Virus record (IMG/VR): IMGVR_UViG_3300044994_000189
Location: 1-21,275 of that record
Strand: one strand, 5' to 3'
From: a virus
DNA: 21,275 nt
In this document: in pieces, positions 1 to 6,864 of the stretch
Position numbering within the stretch: the first letter of the stretch is position 1
Layout of the letters: each line of letters opens with the position of its first letter
The notes under the pieces: model-generated
The model's input: the letters and a program-made list of their open reading frames with translations, nothing else
Told to the model about the DNA's origin: nothing
The model's database searches: none
Position numbers and translations under genes: made by a program

Positions 1-1179
1 ACGCACGAGCTGGTGCTGACCCATCCCGACGGCGGCCGCGTCGAGCTCATCGTCGAGTTCAAGGCCTTCGGCGAACAGCGCCTCGAGGAGGCGCTGCGCG
101 GCTGGGAAGGGTCATGGGCCTACGTCGACGAGTGCGACCTGCTCGACGAGCGCGCCCTGCCCTGGCTGCTCTCGCGCTGCGGCCGCTACCGCCTGGCGCA
201 GCAGCTCGACCCCGAGCGCCACCCGCCGCGGCGCTTCGTGTGGGGCACCTGCAACGCCACCGACACCGACCACTGGCTCTACCGCGACATGGTTGAGCAG
301 CCGCGCGAGGGCGTGAAGCTCTACCGCCTGCCCGGCGGGCTCGAGCCCAACGCCGAGCGCCCGCCAGGCATCACCGCCGACTACTACGAGACCCTGCGGC
401 GGACCATGCAGCCCTGGGAGGCGCGCCGCTTCGTCGATGCCCTGCCGGGCTACTCCCGCGATGCCGACCCGGTGTTTCCCGAGTTCAACGCCGCGCACCA
501 CGTGGCGGCCGCGCCGCTGCGGCCGAGCCCTTACCGCCAGCTCGTGATCGGCATCGATGCGGGCGGCACGCCGGCGGCCACGTTCTGGCAGCGCGACACC
601 TCCGGGCAGTGGCGCGGCCTCGCCGAGCTGGTCGCCCCCGCGAGCGGCGTGATGGGCCCCCGCCGCTTCGGCGAGAGCCTCGCGCAACTCCTGGCCGAGG
701 AGTTCCGCGAGGTCGACCCCAAATCCATCATCGGCGTGGCCGACCCCTCCGCCGCCTACGGCGCCGACCGCCTGGCCGGCGATGACGACTGGATCGAGAC
801 CGTGGCGCGCGTGGCGCGCATCCGCATCGTCGGCGCGCCGACCAACAAGGTCGCCCCCCGCCTCGAGGCCATCCGCCGGCCGCTGACCACATGGATCGAC
901 GGCACCACGCCGGGCCTGATCCTGTCGCCGACGATGAAGCGCACGCGCCGCGCGCTCGAGGCCGACTATCGCTTCCGCCGCATCCCCGTGGGCCCCGGCC
1001 AGTGGCGGCGCGAGGACGTGCCCGACAAGCACAGCCCCAACGGCGCCAGCCACGTCGCCGACAGCGTGCAATACGCGCTGCTCCACCTCGGCGGCTATGC
1101 CGAGGCCAAGGCGCGCGACCCCCGCGCCAGCGCCCGCTTCGCGCAGCCCATCGTCGCCGCAACCGGCTTCCGCCCCTGA
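1..1179 (+). CDS. terL: Phage terminase large subunit, 5' truncated by window edge
   Basis: This is the packaging motor that pumps DNA into the prohead through the portal and cuts the concatemer. The frame is open from base 1, so the true start lies upstream and the GTG at 13 is only an internal codon. Numbering from that codon, the visible part has the end of the ATPase domain, with a Walker B-like WAYVDE (Asp39, Glu40) and a coupling-motif-like GTCNATD near residues 78-84. The RNase H-fold nuclease follows, with candidate metal-binding aspartates at 182 (GIDAGG), 244 (VADPSA) and 350 (HVADSVQ). The Walker A region is outside the window. It heads the structural gene run, as in BPP-1-like podophages. 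The family call is secure. The packaging type (cos, pac or terminal repeats) cannot be read from this fragment. Confidence 0.9.
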   Translation, partial: THELVLTHPDGGRVELIVEFKAFGEQRLEEALRGWEGSWAYVDECDLLDERALPWLLSRCGRYRLAQQLDPERHPPRRFVWGTCNATDTDHWLYRDMVEQPREGVKLYRLPGGLEPNAERPPGITADYYETLRRTMQPWEARRFVDALPGYSRDADPVFPEFNAAHHVAAAPLRPSPYRQLVIGIDAGGTPAATFWQRDTSGQWRGLAELVAPASGVMGPRRFGESLAQLLAEEFREVDPKSIIGVADPSAAYGADRLAGDDDWIETVARVARIRIVGAPTNKVAPRLEAIRRPLTTWIDGTTPGLILSPTMKRTRRALEADYRFRRIPVGPGQWRREDVPDKHSPNGASHVADSVQYALLHLGGYAEAKARDPRASARFAQPIVAATGFRP

Positions 1180-1193
1180 AAGGACCACGCCGC

Positions 1194-1562
1194 ATGCCCG
1201 TGACCACCATCAAGCTCGACCCTGGCCAGAAGCACCACCGCCGCGGCAGCGACGGCGAGCTGCAGCCCAAGCCCGTCGCCATCACCGCCGCCGACGCGCC
1301 GGAGCCGCAGCCGGGCCAGGCGCTGCCACCCTCGGCCGACCCCGACTTCGTCGAGGGCCCGCCCGTGCCGCGCCCCACGGTGACGATCACGCTGCAGGAC
1401 CGGCACCACGACTGGCTGCTGATGGCCGCCGCGCGCGAGGGCCGCAGCCCCGAGCACCTGGTCGAGGCGCTGGTGCGGCAGGCCTATGCGGCCGACCCGC
1501 TGCGCGTGCGCTCCACCCTGCCGCAGATGCCGGGCCAGCCGGCAGGGACGGCGCGGCGATGA
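1194..1562 (+). CDS. Small hypothetical protein, possible ribbon-helix-helix C-terminus
   Basis: This encodes a 122-residue protein. The ATG at 1194 is chosen because it follows an AGGA element at 1181-1184, 14 bases after the terminase stop; earlier in-frame starts would run inside the terminase gene. Residues 1-60 are rich in Pro and charged residues and probably disordered. Residues about 62-100 read as a short beta-strand (TVTITL) followed by two helices (DWLLMAAAREG, then SPEHLVEALVRQAYA), the layout of Arc/CopG-type ribbon-helix-helix DNA-binding domains. A DNA-binding role, for example a regulator or packaging accessory, is therefore an inference from secondary-structure pattern only. 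The stop overlaps the next start as ATGA, so the two are probably coupled. No named family was recognised with certainty. Confidence 0.65.
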   Translation: MPVTTIKLDPGQKHHRRGSDGELQPKPVAITAADAPEPQPGQALPPSADPDFVEGPPVPRPTVTITLQDRHHDWLLMAAAREGRSPEHLVEALVRQAYAADPLRVRSTLPQMPGQPAGTARR

Positions 1563-1927
1563 AGCCGCCGCCGGTCGCACTGCTGCCCGAGGACGGCGAG
1601 GGCGGCGTCGAATACCTGCCGGTGCCGGACCTCACGCCGGACGAGGTCGCGACGTTCGACGAGGCCCGCCGCGTGCTCGGCGTCACCGAGCGCGAGCTGG
1701 TCGCCATCGGCGGCGCCTGGTGGGACAGGACCGGCCGGCACCTCATCCGCGCCCCCGAGTGGCGCAACCCCGATGCCGGCCTGCCCTCGCGCATCACCCG
1801 CGGCCTGCCCTTCGCCGAGCTGACCCCGATCGAGCGCCAGCGCGTCACCATCGCCTGCTGGCTGCACAAGATCGTGCCGGCCCTGCAGGCGGGCCAGCCG
1901 CTCGACCCGCTGCACAGGGGCGCGTGA
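1559..1927 (+). CDS. Hypothetical phage protein, 122 residues
   Basis: The start is the ATG at 1559, which overlaps the preceding stop as ATGA. The protein is soluble, with no signal or membrane segment. Its middle reads as helical (TPDEVATFDEARRVLG, then TERELVAIGG), followed by a Trp-rich turn (AWWDRTGRHLIRAPEWRNP) and another helix pair ending in IACWLHKIVPALQ. No catalytic motif or known family was recognised. It lies in the run of small genes between terminase and portal, where phages of this kind often keep poorly characterised accessory genes. The overlaps and uniform codon use support a real gene. The function is unknown. Confidence 0.6.
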   Translation: MKPPPVALLPEDGEGGVEYLPVPDLTPDEVATFDEARRVLGVTERELVAIGGAWWDRTGRHLIRAPEWRNPDAGLPSRITRGLPFAELTPIERQRVTIACWLHKIVPALQAGQPLDPLHRGA

Positions 1928-1930
1928 GCC

Positions 1931-2368
1931 ATGTGGTTCGTGGGCTTCCCGACGGCCGACAGCGGCATCGCCCCGCGCGGCGGCTGGCGCTGGTGGCGCT
2001 GGTTCACCGCGCCCGGCTATCGCCATGTCTGCGCCTGGTGCCCGGCCGGCGACGGCGGCACGCTGTTCGTCGATCCGCTCGCCGGCCGGCTCACGGTCGA
2101 ATACTTCCCCCAGCCGGTCGAGCAGGTGACGCGGCACTTCGTCGACGCGGGCATCTGGACGCTCGCCTTTCCGGGGGTGCTGCCCGGCCCGCATCGCCGC
2201 CCGCCGCTGCGCCCGCTCGTGACCTGCACCGAGGTCATCAAGGCCGCCATCGGCCTGCGCGCCTGGTCGGTCATCACGCCGCGGCAGCTCGCCCGCGCCC
2301 TGCGCCGCCGCGGCGCCGTGCCCGTGCTGCCGCTCACCTCGCTTCCCCCCAGCCAGCAAGGAGCCTGA
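1931..2368 (+). CDS. Hypothetical protein, possible permuted papain-like (NlpC/P60 or YiiX-type) fold
   Basis: This encodes a 145-residue protein starting 3 bases after the previous stop. The N-terminus is rich in Trp (GGWRWWRWF). His32 sits in GYRHVCAW just before predicted strands (TLFVDP, RLTVEYFP). Cys99 opens a helix in TCTEVIKAAIGL, followed by TPRQLARAL. A His-first, Cys-later order with the Cys at the start of a helix is what circularly permuted NlpC/P60-like proteins (YiiX, LRAT-type) show. This is a pattern-based inference, and it could equally be an unrelated or inactive structural protein. There is no signal peptide. Its place between terminase and portal does not reveal its role. 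Confidence 0.6.
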   Translation: MWFVGFPTADSGIAPRGGWRWWRWFTAPGYRHVCAWCPAGDGGTLFVDPLAGRLTVEYFPQPVEQVTRHFVDAGIWTLAFPGVLPGPHRRPPLRPLVTCTEVIKAAIGLRAWSVITPRQLARALRRRGAVPVLPLTSLPPSQQGA

Positions 2369-2372
2369 CGCC

Positions 2373-2603
2373 ATGGGAGCCATCTTCTCGCCGCCCAAGC
2401 CCAAGGGGCCCGATCCGGGCCTGATCGCCGCGCAGAAGCAGCAGCTCGAGGACGAGCGCAAGCGCGCCGCCGAGCTCGAGGCGCAGAAGCAGAGCCGCCT
2501 GCGCGCCATGCTCGGCCGCGGCAGCGGGCGCGTCAGCCTGCTCGGCGGCGCCGAAACCGGCGTGCCCGACAGCGCCACCGCCGGGGCGGAGAAGCTCGGA
2601 TGA
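2373..2603 (+). CDS. Short coiled-coil phage protein upstream of portal
   Basis: This encodes a 76-residue protein. It begins MGAIFSPPKPKGPDP, followed by a charged helix about residues 17-46 (QKQQLEDERKRAAELEAQKQ) likely to form a coiled coil. A Gly/Ser stretch with GSGRVSLLGG comes next. This layout (MG start, Pro-rich head, charged helix, then an R-G-S-x-LLG-like tail) recurs in short proteins found beside portal genes in many podophages and siphophages. Their role is unclear, though head assembly is plausible. The stop overlaps the portal start as ATGA. A GGAG just ahead of the ATG (2360-2363, AAGGAG) serves as ribosome-binding site. Confidence 0.7.
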   Translation: MGAIFSPPKPKGPDPGLIAAQKQQLEDERKRAAELEAQKQSRLRAMLGRGSGRVSLLGGAETGVPDSATAGAEKLG

Positions 2604-4243
2604 GCGCGCGTCTTCCCCCGCTCACCGAGGCGGAGGCCAAGGGGCTGGCCAAGCGCGCCAAGGCGGCGTTCGCCCGCCTCGACCGCTACATGACCACCTT
2701 CCGCGACATCGTCGAGCTCGCCATGCCGCAGCGCGACGCCATCACCCGCAAGGCGGAAGGCCAGGAACGCACCACCGCGATCTACGACAGCACCGCGTGC
2801 TACGGCACTAGCCGCTTTGCCAACCGCGTGGTGCAGGCCATGTTCCCGGCCCAGCAGCGCTGGGCCGAGTTGCGCCTCTCGGTGCCCGAGCTCGACGACG
2901 CCGACGAGGCGGACCGCGAGGCGCTGCAACTGCGCCTCGACGCCGTCAACCGCCTGATCTTCCAGGCGGTGATGGAAAGCAATTTCGACCTCGCCATCGT
3001 CGAGGCCGCGCATGACCTGGCCGGCGGCACCATGGCGCTGCTGGTCGAACCGGGCCGCGCCGCTGGCGGCTGGGGTGCCGCGGCGCTCCGCTTCCAGGCC
3101 GTGCCCATCGGCGCCGTCGCCATCGAGGACGGGCCGTTCGGCACCGTCGGCGCGGCGTTCCACACCCAGCGCCTGGCCGCGCGGCTGATCCGCCCCACCT
3201 GGCCCGACGCGGAACTCGATGCCGACCTCGCCCGCAAGGTCGAGCAGAAGCCCGACGACGAGGTCGAGCTCCTGCACGCCACGGCTTACGACTACGAGCG
3301 GCGGGCCTGGCGCATCGCCGTGCTGCACAAGACGCACGTGCTGGTCGACCGCACCGCGCGCGCCTGCCCGTGGATCATCGTGCGGTGGATGCGCACGCCC
3401 GGCGAAATCTACGGCTACGGGCCGCTCACCATGGCGCTGCCCGACATCCGCACGCTGAACAAGGCCAAGGAACTGACGCTGCAGAATGCCGCGCTCAACG
3501 TCGCGGGCGTGCACACGGCGGTGGACGACGGGGTGCTGAACCCGCTGACCATCCGCCTCACGCCGGGCGCGATCATTCCGGTGGCGTCGAATGGCGGGCC
3601 GCGTGGCCCGTCGCTCGCGCCGCTGCCGCGCGCGGGCAGTTTCGACCTGAGCCAGATCGTGATCGAGGAGTTGCGCCGCGACATCCGCGCCGCGCTCTTC
3701 GACATTCCGCTGCCGGACCAGATCAGGTCCAACGTGTCGGCGACCGAGATCGAGCAGCGGATGGCCGAATACAACCGCCAGACCGGCGCCTTCGGCCGCC
3801 TCTACATCGACGGCACGCGGCCGCTGATGCAGCGCATCGTCGACATCCTCGACGACGAGGGTGTGCTGCCTGGCGTGTTCGACCTGATGCGCGATGACAG
3901 CATCCGCGCCGTGCCAACCTCGCCGCTCGCGGTGATGATGGACATGGCCGAGGTGCAAACCATCGCCCGCTATGTGCAGATGGGCGCGGCGTTCGAGGCG
4001 TTCGACCCTGGCTTCATCCGCCGCGGCATCTCGACCGACCGCCTCGCGAGCTGGCTGGCCGAGCGCCTCTCGGTGCCCGCCGTGCTGCGCATCACCGAAG
4101 CCGAGCGCCAGGCTCAGGCACGCAAGACCGAGGAGATGCAGATGCTCGAGATGGCCGCCAAGAGCCCCGCCGTCGCCCGCGTCGCCGACAACCTCACCGC
4201 CCCGCAGACACTGGCCGCCCCGGCCATGGCAGGTGCGGCATGA
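2600..4243 (+). CDS. Portal (head-to-tail connector) protein, T7 gp8-like
   Basis: This 547-residue protein is close to the length of T7 gp8 (536). It forms the dodecameric ring at one capsid vertex, on which terminase docks, the prohead nucleates and the tail assembles. It is recognised by the head-to-tail connector pattern: an N-terminal helix with RLDRYMTTFRDIVELAMPQR, then YDSTACYGTSRFANRVVQAM and FPAQQRWAEL. A central part carries MRTPGEIYGYGPLTMALPDI followed by the LNKAKELTLQNAAL helix. A region with NVSATEIEQRMAEYNRQTGA precedes the C-terminal helical part that ends in an Ala/Pro-rich tail. It starts and ends in ATGA overlaps with its neighbours, consistent with coupled expression of the head genes. 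The call is firm. Confidence 0.95.
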   Translation: MSARLPPLTEAEAKGLAKRAKAAFARLDRYMTTFRDIVELAMPQRDAITRKAEGQERTTAIYDSTACYGTSRFANRVVQAMFPAQQRWAELRLSVPELDDADEADREALQLRLDAVNRLIFQAVMESNFDLAIVEAAHDLAGGTMALLVEPGRAAGGWGAAALRFQAVPIGAVAIEDGPFGTVGAAFHTQRLAARLIRPTWPDAELDADLARKVEQKPDDEVELLHATAYDYERRAWRIAVLHKTHVLVDRTARACPWIIVRWMRTPGEIYGYGPLTMALPDIRTLNKAKELTLQNAALNVAGVHTAVDDGVLNPLTIRLTPGAIIPVASNGGPRGPSLAPLPRAGSFDLSQIVIEELRRDIRAALFDIPLPDQIRSNVSATEIEQRMAEYNRQTGAFGRLYIDGTRPLMQRIVDILDDEGVLPGVFDLMRDDSIRAVPTSPLAVMMDMAEVQTIARYVQMGAAFEAFDPGFIRRGISTDRLASWLAERLSVPAVLRITEAERQAQARKTEEMQMLEMAAKSPAVARVADNLTAPQTLAAPAMAGAA

Positions 4244-4488
4244 GCATGCCCCACGCCACCGAAGCCGCCCGCGCCTGGCAGCAGCAGCGCGAGGACTACG
4301 AAAGCCTCGTGCGCGCGGTGTTCGCCACGCCGGCAGGCCAGGCGCTGATGCTGCACTGGAAAACCACGCTGCTGCAGGCGCCCACCTGGATGCCCGGCGA
4401 TGACCTCGCCACCGCCGCGCACGCCGAGGGCCGCAAGGCCTTCGTGCGCGCGCTCGATGCCATCATCACCCCGCAGAGGCTCGCATGA
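4240..4488 (+). CDS. Bbp19-like small structural protein
   Basis: This encodes an 82-residue protein between portal and scaffold, overlapping both by ATGA. The core reads FATPAGQALMLHWKTTLLQAP, a hydrophobic helix after a conserved F-x-T-x-x-G turn, and later AAHAEGRKAFVRALDAII. The same two-part pattern (FxTPxGxxxLxxL, then AxxxGRRxxxxxI) is seen in the Bbp19 family of Bordetella phage BPP-1 and its relatives, which sits at the same place in the gene order. The exact role of that family is not well established; it is counted among structural or assembly proteins. The name rests on motif and position, read by eye. Confidence 0.7.
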   Translation: MSMPHATEAARAWQQQREDYESLVRAVFATPAGQALMLHWKTTLLQAPTWMPGDDLATAAHAEGRKAFVRALDAIITPQRLA

Positions 4489-5408
4489 CCCTCGACACCG
4501 CCACCGATGCCGACGCCGCCGCCGCCCCTGGCGGCCTGCTCGATCTCGCCCCCGCAACCGAGGTGCCCGCCGCCCCGCCCGCTGGGCACCCCGCCGCCAC
4601 CAGCCCAGCACCCGCCGAAACCGCACCCACGCCCCAGGGAGAGGCGAAGCCGGCCCAGGCCAAGGCAGCACCCGCGCGGCCCGAAGGCCTGCCCGATGCG
4701 TTCTGGGACGCCGACAAGGGCGAGGTGAAGCTCGCCGAGCTCATCAAGAGCCAGGCCGACCTGCGCCGCATCGTCTCGCGCGGCGAGCACAAGCCGCCAC
4801 CGACGCCCGATGACTACAAGCTGCCTGCCAACGACAAGATTCCCGCCGACCTGATCACGCCGGACGATCCGCTGTGGAAAGCCACCACGGCGGCGGCGCA
4901 TGCGCGCGGCTTCAGCCAGGCGGACCTTGAAGCGCTCGCCACGCCGTTCCTCACCACGCTCGCCGAGCTGACCAAGGACGCGCGCCCGATGACCGCGGAG
5001 CAGGCCAAGGCCGCGCAGGAACAGGCCATGGCGGCCGAGATGGCCAAGCTCGGCCAGCAGGGGCCGGCGATCATCCGCGGCGTCGACACCTGGCTCAAGG
5101 GCCTGGCCGCCAAGCAGGTGATCACCACCGACGAGCTCGCCGCGCTGCGCGCCACCGCCACCGCCGATGGCGTGCGCGCGCTCGCCAAGCTGCGCGAGCT
5201 CGCGGGCGAGCGCTCGCTCGGCATCAACGCCGGCGCCGCCCCCGAGATCGGCAGCGAGGAGGAGGCGCGGGCGCTGCTGCGCCAGGGCTTCGCCGCCGGC
5301 GGCGAGCAGACCGACGCGGGCCGCGCGCTGCTCGAGAAGGGCCGCGACATGCTCCGTCGCCTCGAGGCGGCCGGGGTGACGCTCGGCACCGTGCGGCAGC
5401 CGCGGTGA
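4485..5408 (+). CDS. Capsid assembly scaffolding protein
   Basis: This 307-residue protein has the size of T7 gp9 (307). It should form the internal scaffold on which the capsid protein co-assembles before packaging, and then leave the head. Residues 1-65 are Ala/Pro-rich and probably disordered. The conserved segment starts near residue 69 with LPDAFWDADKGEVKLAELIK and QADLRRIV, typical of podophage scaffolds. A PxxPDDYKLP stretch follows, then long acidic, helical and Ala-rich sequence. The C-terminal helices (EARALLRQGF, KGRDMLRRLEAAG) could be the capsid-binding end. It starts in an ATGA overlap and lies directly before the capsid leader. The family call is good; domain limits are approximate. 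Confidence 0.88.
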   Translation: MTLDTATDADAAAAPGGLLDLAPATEVPAAPPAGHPAATSPAPAETAPTPQGEAKPAQAKAAPARPEGLPDAFWDADKGEVKLAELIKSQADLRRIVSRGEHKPPPTPDDYKLPANDKIPADLITPDDPLWKATTAAAHARGFSQADLEALATPFLTTLAELTKDARPMTAEQAKAAQEQAMAAEMAKLGQQGPAIIRGVDTWLKGLAAKQVITTDELAALRATATADGVRALAKLRELAGERSLGINAGAAPEIGSEEEARALLRQGFAAGGEQTDAGRALLEKGRDMLRRLEAAGVTLGTVRQPR

Positions 5409-5416
5409 CGAAACCG

Positions 5417-5446
5417 TTGACAGCCAGATGCAACAGTGTCTAGCGG
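5417..5446 (+). promoter_or_regulatory. Candidate sigma-70-type promoter for the capsid gene
   Basis: A perfect -35 hexamer TTGACA (5417-5422) lies 9 bases after the scaffold stop, in a locally less GC-rich patch. The -10 is weak: TCTAGC at 5439-5444 with a 16-base spacer matches only three consensus positions. A phage promoter ahead of the capsid gene would make biological sense, but the hexamer could also occur by chance. Confidence 0.25.
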
Positions 5447-5448
5447 GG

Positions 5449-5475
5449 AGGGTGGCCGCGCCGCGCGGCCATCCT
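5449..5475 (+). terminator. Strong hairpin after scaffold gene, terminator or 5' mRNA stem
   Basis: Arms 5449-5460 and 5464-5475 pair over 12 base pairs with one G-U, around the three-base loop CCG. No run of U follows; the next bases are only moderately T-rich (GTGTTGTCCTCCTC). It could be a weak intrinsic terminator after the scaffold gene. If transcription starts near 5450 from the candidate promoter, it could instead be a protective 5' stem on capsid mRNA. Confidence 0.45.
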
Positions 5476-5493
5476 GGGTCGTGTTGTCCTCCT

Positions 5494-5542
5494 CACCCTG
5501 AGGGCCCGCGCCGTCGCACACCGCGCGGGCCCGACCCGGATG
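5494..5542. repeat. GC-rich palindrome with REP-like layout
   Basis: The inner arms 5502-5511 and 5523-5532 pair perfectly over 10 base pairs around an 11-base loop. An outer pairing of CACCC (5494-5498) with GGATG (5538-5542) has one mismatch. The order CTCACCCTGAGG, stem, then CGA and GGATGG resembles the CATCCTGAGG-type palindromic intergenic elements common in alphaproteobacterial genomes. That resemblance is from memory and not verified. It may otherwise act as a terminator or a processing site. Confidence 0.35.
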
Positions 5543-5615
5543 GCCCCAAGCCCGGCCTGACACCGCGGACAGAGACGCGGGCGTGCCGGCGCTTCCGGCA
5601 GCGGACGACCCCGCA

Positions 5616-5669
5616 GCCAGGGGCCTATCGGCCGATCACCAGGCCGACCCTCGCGGCCAGGGCCTATCG
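5616..5669 (+). repeat. Imperfect direct repeat upstream of capsid gene
   Basis: GCCAGGGGCCTATCG (5616-5630) recurs as GCCAGGGCCTATCG (5656-5669), differing by one G and offset by 40 bases. The second copy ends 37 bases before the capsid start. The pair could be a double binding site for a regulator or a small duplication; no protein partner is evident. Confidence 0.4.
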
Positions 5670-5696
5670 CACCGCGTGAACCCATCCACGCCAGCG

Positions 5697-5703
5697 AGAG
5701 GAC
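5697..5703 (+). promoter_or_regulatory. Capsid gene ribosome-binding site
   Basis: AGAGGAC precedes the capsid ATG at 5707 with a 5-base gap after the GAGGA core. It is one of the few free-standing Shine-Dalgarno sites in the window, fitting a gene that is translated independently and at high level. Confidence 0.6.
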
Positions 5704-5706
5704 CTG

Positions 5707-6546
5707 ATGTCCATCCAGCTCAGCCAAATCGCCCAGATCGAGTTCGACGAGCAGATCAAGGCGGCCTACCAGGGCGCCGGCATCCTGCGCCCGCATGTGC
5801 GCGTGCGCACCGGCGTCGTCGGCAACACCTGCGAGTTCCGCCGCTTCGCCCGCGGCCTCGCCACGCCCCGCGTGCCGCAGACCGACGTGGTGCCCATGAA
5901 CATCGGCTATGCCAAGCGGCAAGCCGTGCTCGCCGACTGGAACGCCGCCGAATACACCGACGTGTTCGACCAGGCCACCACCAACGTCGACGAGAAGCCG
6001 ATCGTCGCGGCCAACATCGCCGCCGCCATCGGCCGCCGCGAGGACCAGATGATCCTCGATGCGCTCGATGCCGCCAACCCCACGGTGACGATCGATACCA
6101 ACGTCGGCGGCGCCAACAGCGGCATGAACCTTGCCAAGCTGCGCCGCGCCAAGCGGTTCCTCGACGACCGCGCCGTGCCCACCGGCATGCGCTGCCTCGT
6201 CCACTCCGCCGAGGCGCTCGAGCAGCTCCTGAGCCTGCCGGAGGTCACCAGCACCGACTACAACACCGTCAAGGCGCTCGTGAATGGCGAGGTGAACACC
6301 TACATGGGCTTCACGCTCGCCATGATGGAGGCGCGCGACGAGGGCGGCCTGCCCAGGACCGGCGCGCTGCGCACGTCCTTCGCCTTCGACAAGATGGCGC
6401 TCGGCCTCGCCATCGGCATCGACTACCGCAACGAGGTCTACTACATCCCCGAGAAGACCTCCTGGCTCGCCAACGGCCTGTTCAAGGCCGGCGCGGTGTC
6501 GATCGACGACCTTGGCGTGGTCGAGATTCAGCACACCGAAGCCTGA
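5707..6546 (+). CDS. Major capsid protein
   Basis: This 279-residue protein builds the icosahedral head shell. It is shorter than T7 gp10A (about 345). The sequence reads as a phage capsid protein of the BPP-1/T7-like podophage group: an N-terminal helix (AQIEFDEQIKAAYQGAG), a strand with NTCEFRRFARGLA, and RVPQTDVVPMNIGYAKRQAV leading into DWNAAEYTDVFDQATTNVDE. A long helix follows (IAAAIGRREDQMILDAL). The C-terminal part has MRCLVHSAEALEQLL, MGFTLAMMEAR and RNEVYYIPEKTSWLANGLFK, ending in VSIDDLGVVEIQHTEA, the kind of closing strand common in HK97-fold capsids. The neighbours (scaffold before, small accessory genes after) agree. The HK97 fold is inferred. Its separate leader and ribosome-binding site suggest high, independent expression. 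Confidence 0.9.
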   Translation: MSIQLSQIAQIEFDEQIKAAYQGAGILRPHVRVRTGVVGNTCEFRRFARGLATPRVPQTDVVPMNIGYAKRQAVLADWNAAEYTDVFDQATTNVDEKPIVAANIAAAIGRREDQMILDALDAANPTVTIDTNVGGANSGMNLAKLRRAKRFLDDRAVPTGMRCLVHSAEALEQLLSLPEVTSTDYNTVKALVNGEVNTYMGFTLAMMEARDEGGLPRTGALRTSFAFDKMALGLAIGIDYRNEVYYIPEKTSWLANGLFKAGAVSIDDLGVVEIQHTEA

Positions 6547-6551
6547 GGAGG
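6545..6551 (+). promoter_or_regulatory. Ribosome-binding site deciding the start at 6557
   Basis: GAGGAGG lies just after the capsid stop, 5 bases before the ATG at 6557. It favours this start over an in-frame ATG at 6512 inside the capsid gene. The resulting MPF start matches those of the two paralogous genes downstream. Confidence 0.65.
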
Positions 6552-6556
6552 GTCCC

Positions 6557-6856
6557 ATGCCTTTCGTTCGAGCGAACTTCCAGCCCATCGGCGGGTCCCG
6601 TCCCGGCATCGGCGGCGCGCCGATGGCGTGGAGCTACAAGACCAACGACCCCATGACGACGGTGCGCGCGGTCGGCTACTTCAACGAGGTGCGCAGCCTG
6701 CTCAACATCGGCGACGAGATCAGGGTCGTCATCGTCACCAACCTCGGACAGCCCAACGAGGCGCTGTCGTCGGTGGTGCGCTGCGCCGTGATCACCAAGA
6801 CCGCCACCACGGTCGACGTGACCGATGGTGTCTCCGAGGCCATCACCAACACCTGA
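6557..6856 (+). CDS. Small virion-associated protein, first of three paralogues; possible decoration protein
   Basis: This encodes a 99-residue protein directly after the capsid gene. Its key stretches are QPIGG, WSYKTNDPMTTVRAVGYF, LNIGDEIRVVIVT and late strands (RCAVITKTATTVDV). The same plan (IGG, W-x-Y-[RK]-T-x-D, G-Y-[FW], GD-x-[IV], beta-strands) appears in the proteins starting at 6910 and 7149, so the three are paralogues. The fold is probably all-beta. The position beside capsid, and a terminator right behind it, suggest high expression together with capsid and a head decoration or cement role, as BPP-1-like phages have at this locus. That role is inferred. A spacer (about residues 14-22) absent from the other two is present near the N-terminus. 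Confidence 0.8.
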   Translation: MPFVRANFQPIGGSRPGIGGAPMAWSYKTNDPMTTVRAVGYFNEVRSLLNIGDEIRVVIVTNLGQPNEALSSVVRCAVITKTATTVDVTDGVSEAITNT

Positions 6857-6864
6857 TGGCCGCA

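Larger units (their letters stand above)
5409..5706 (+). other. Structured 298-base intergenic leader before the capsid gene
   Basis: This is the only long gap without a convincing gene. In order it holds a TTGACA hexamer (5417-5422), a strong hairpin (5449-5475), a second GC-rich hairpin (5502-5532) inside a REP-like layout, a small 6-bp stem (5584-5589 with 5595-5600), and an imperfect direct repeat (5616-5630 and 5656-5669). An open frame at 5428-5679 lacks a ribosome-binding site and reads as low-complexity Pro/Arg sequence, so it is not called. The stretch probably controls capsid expression, as the neighbouring junctions are nearly all overlapping. Confidence 0.6.

Noticed and set aside
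5428-5679. 83-residue open frame in the capsid leader
   Set aside because: It has no ribosome-binding site, is a Pro/Arg/Thr-rich low-complexity product, and runs across both hairpins and the direct repeat.
5409-5706. T7-type RNA polymerase promoter before the capsid gene
   Set aside because: No sequence resembling the TAATACGACTCACTATAG core was seen here or elsewhere in the window.
6512-6556. Earlier ATG for the gene at 6557
   Set aside because: It lies inside the capsid gene without a ribosome-binding site, whereas the ATG at 6557 has GAGGAGG and gives the MPF start shared with both paralogues.
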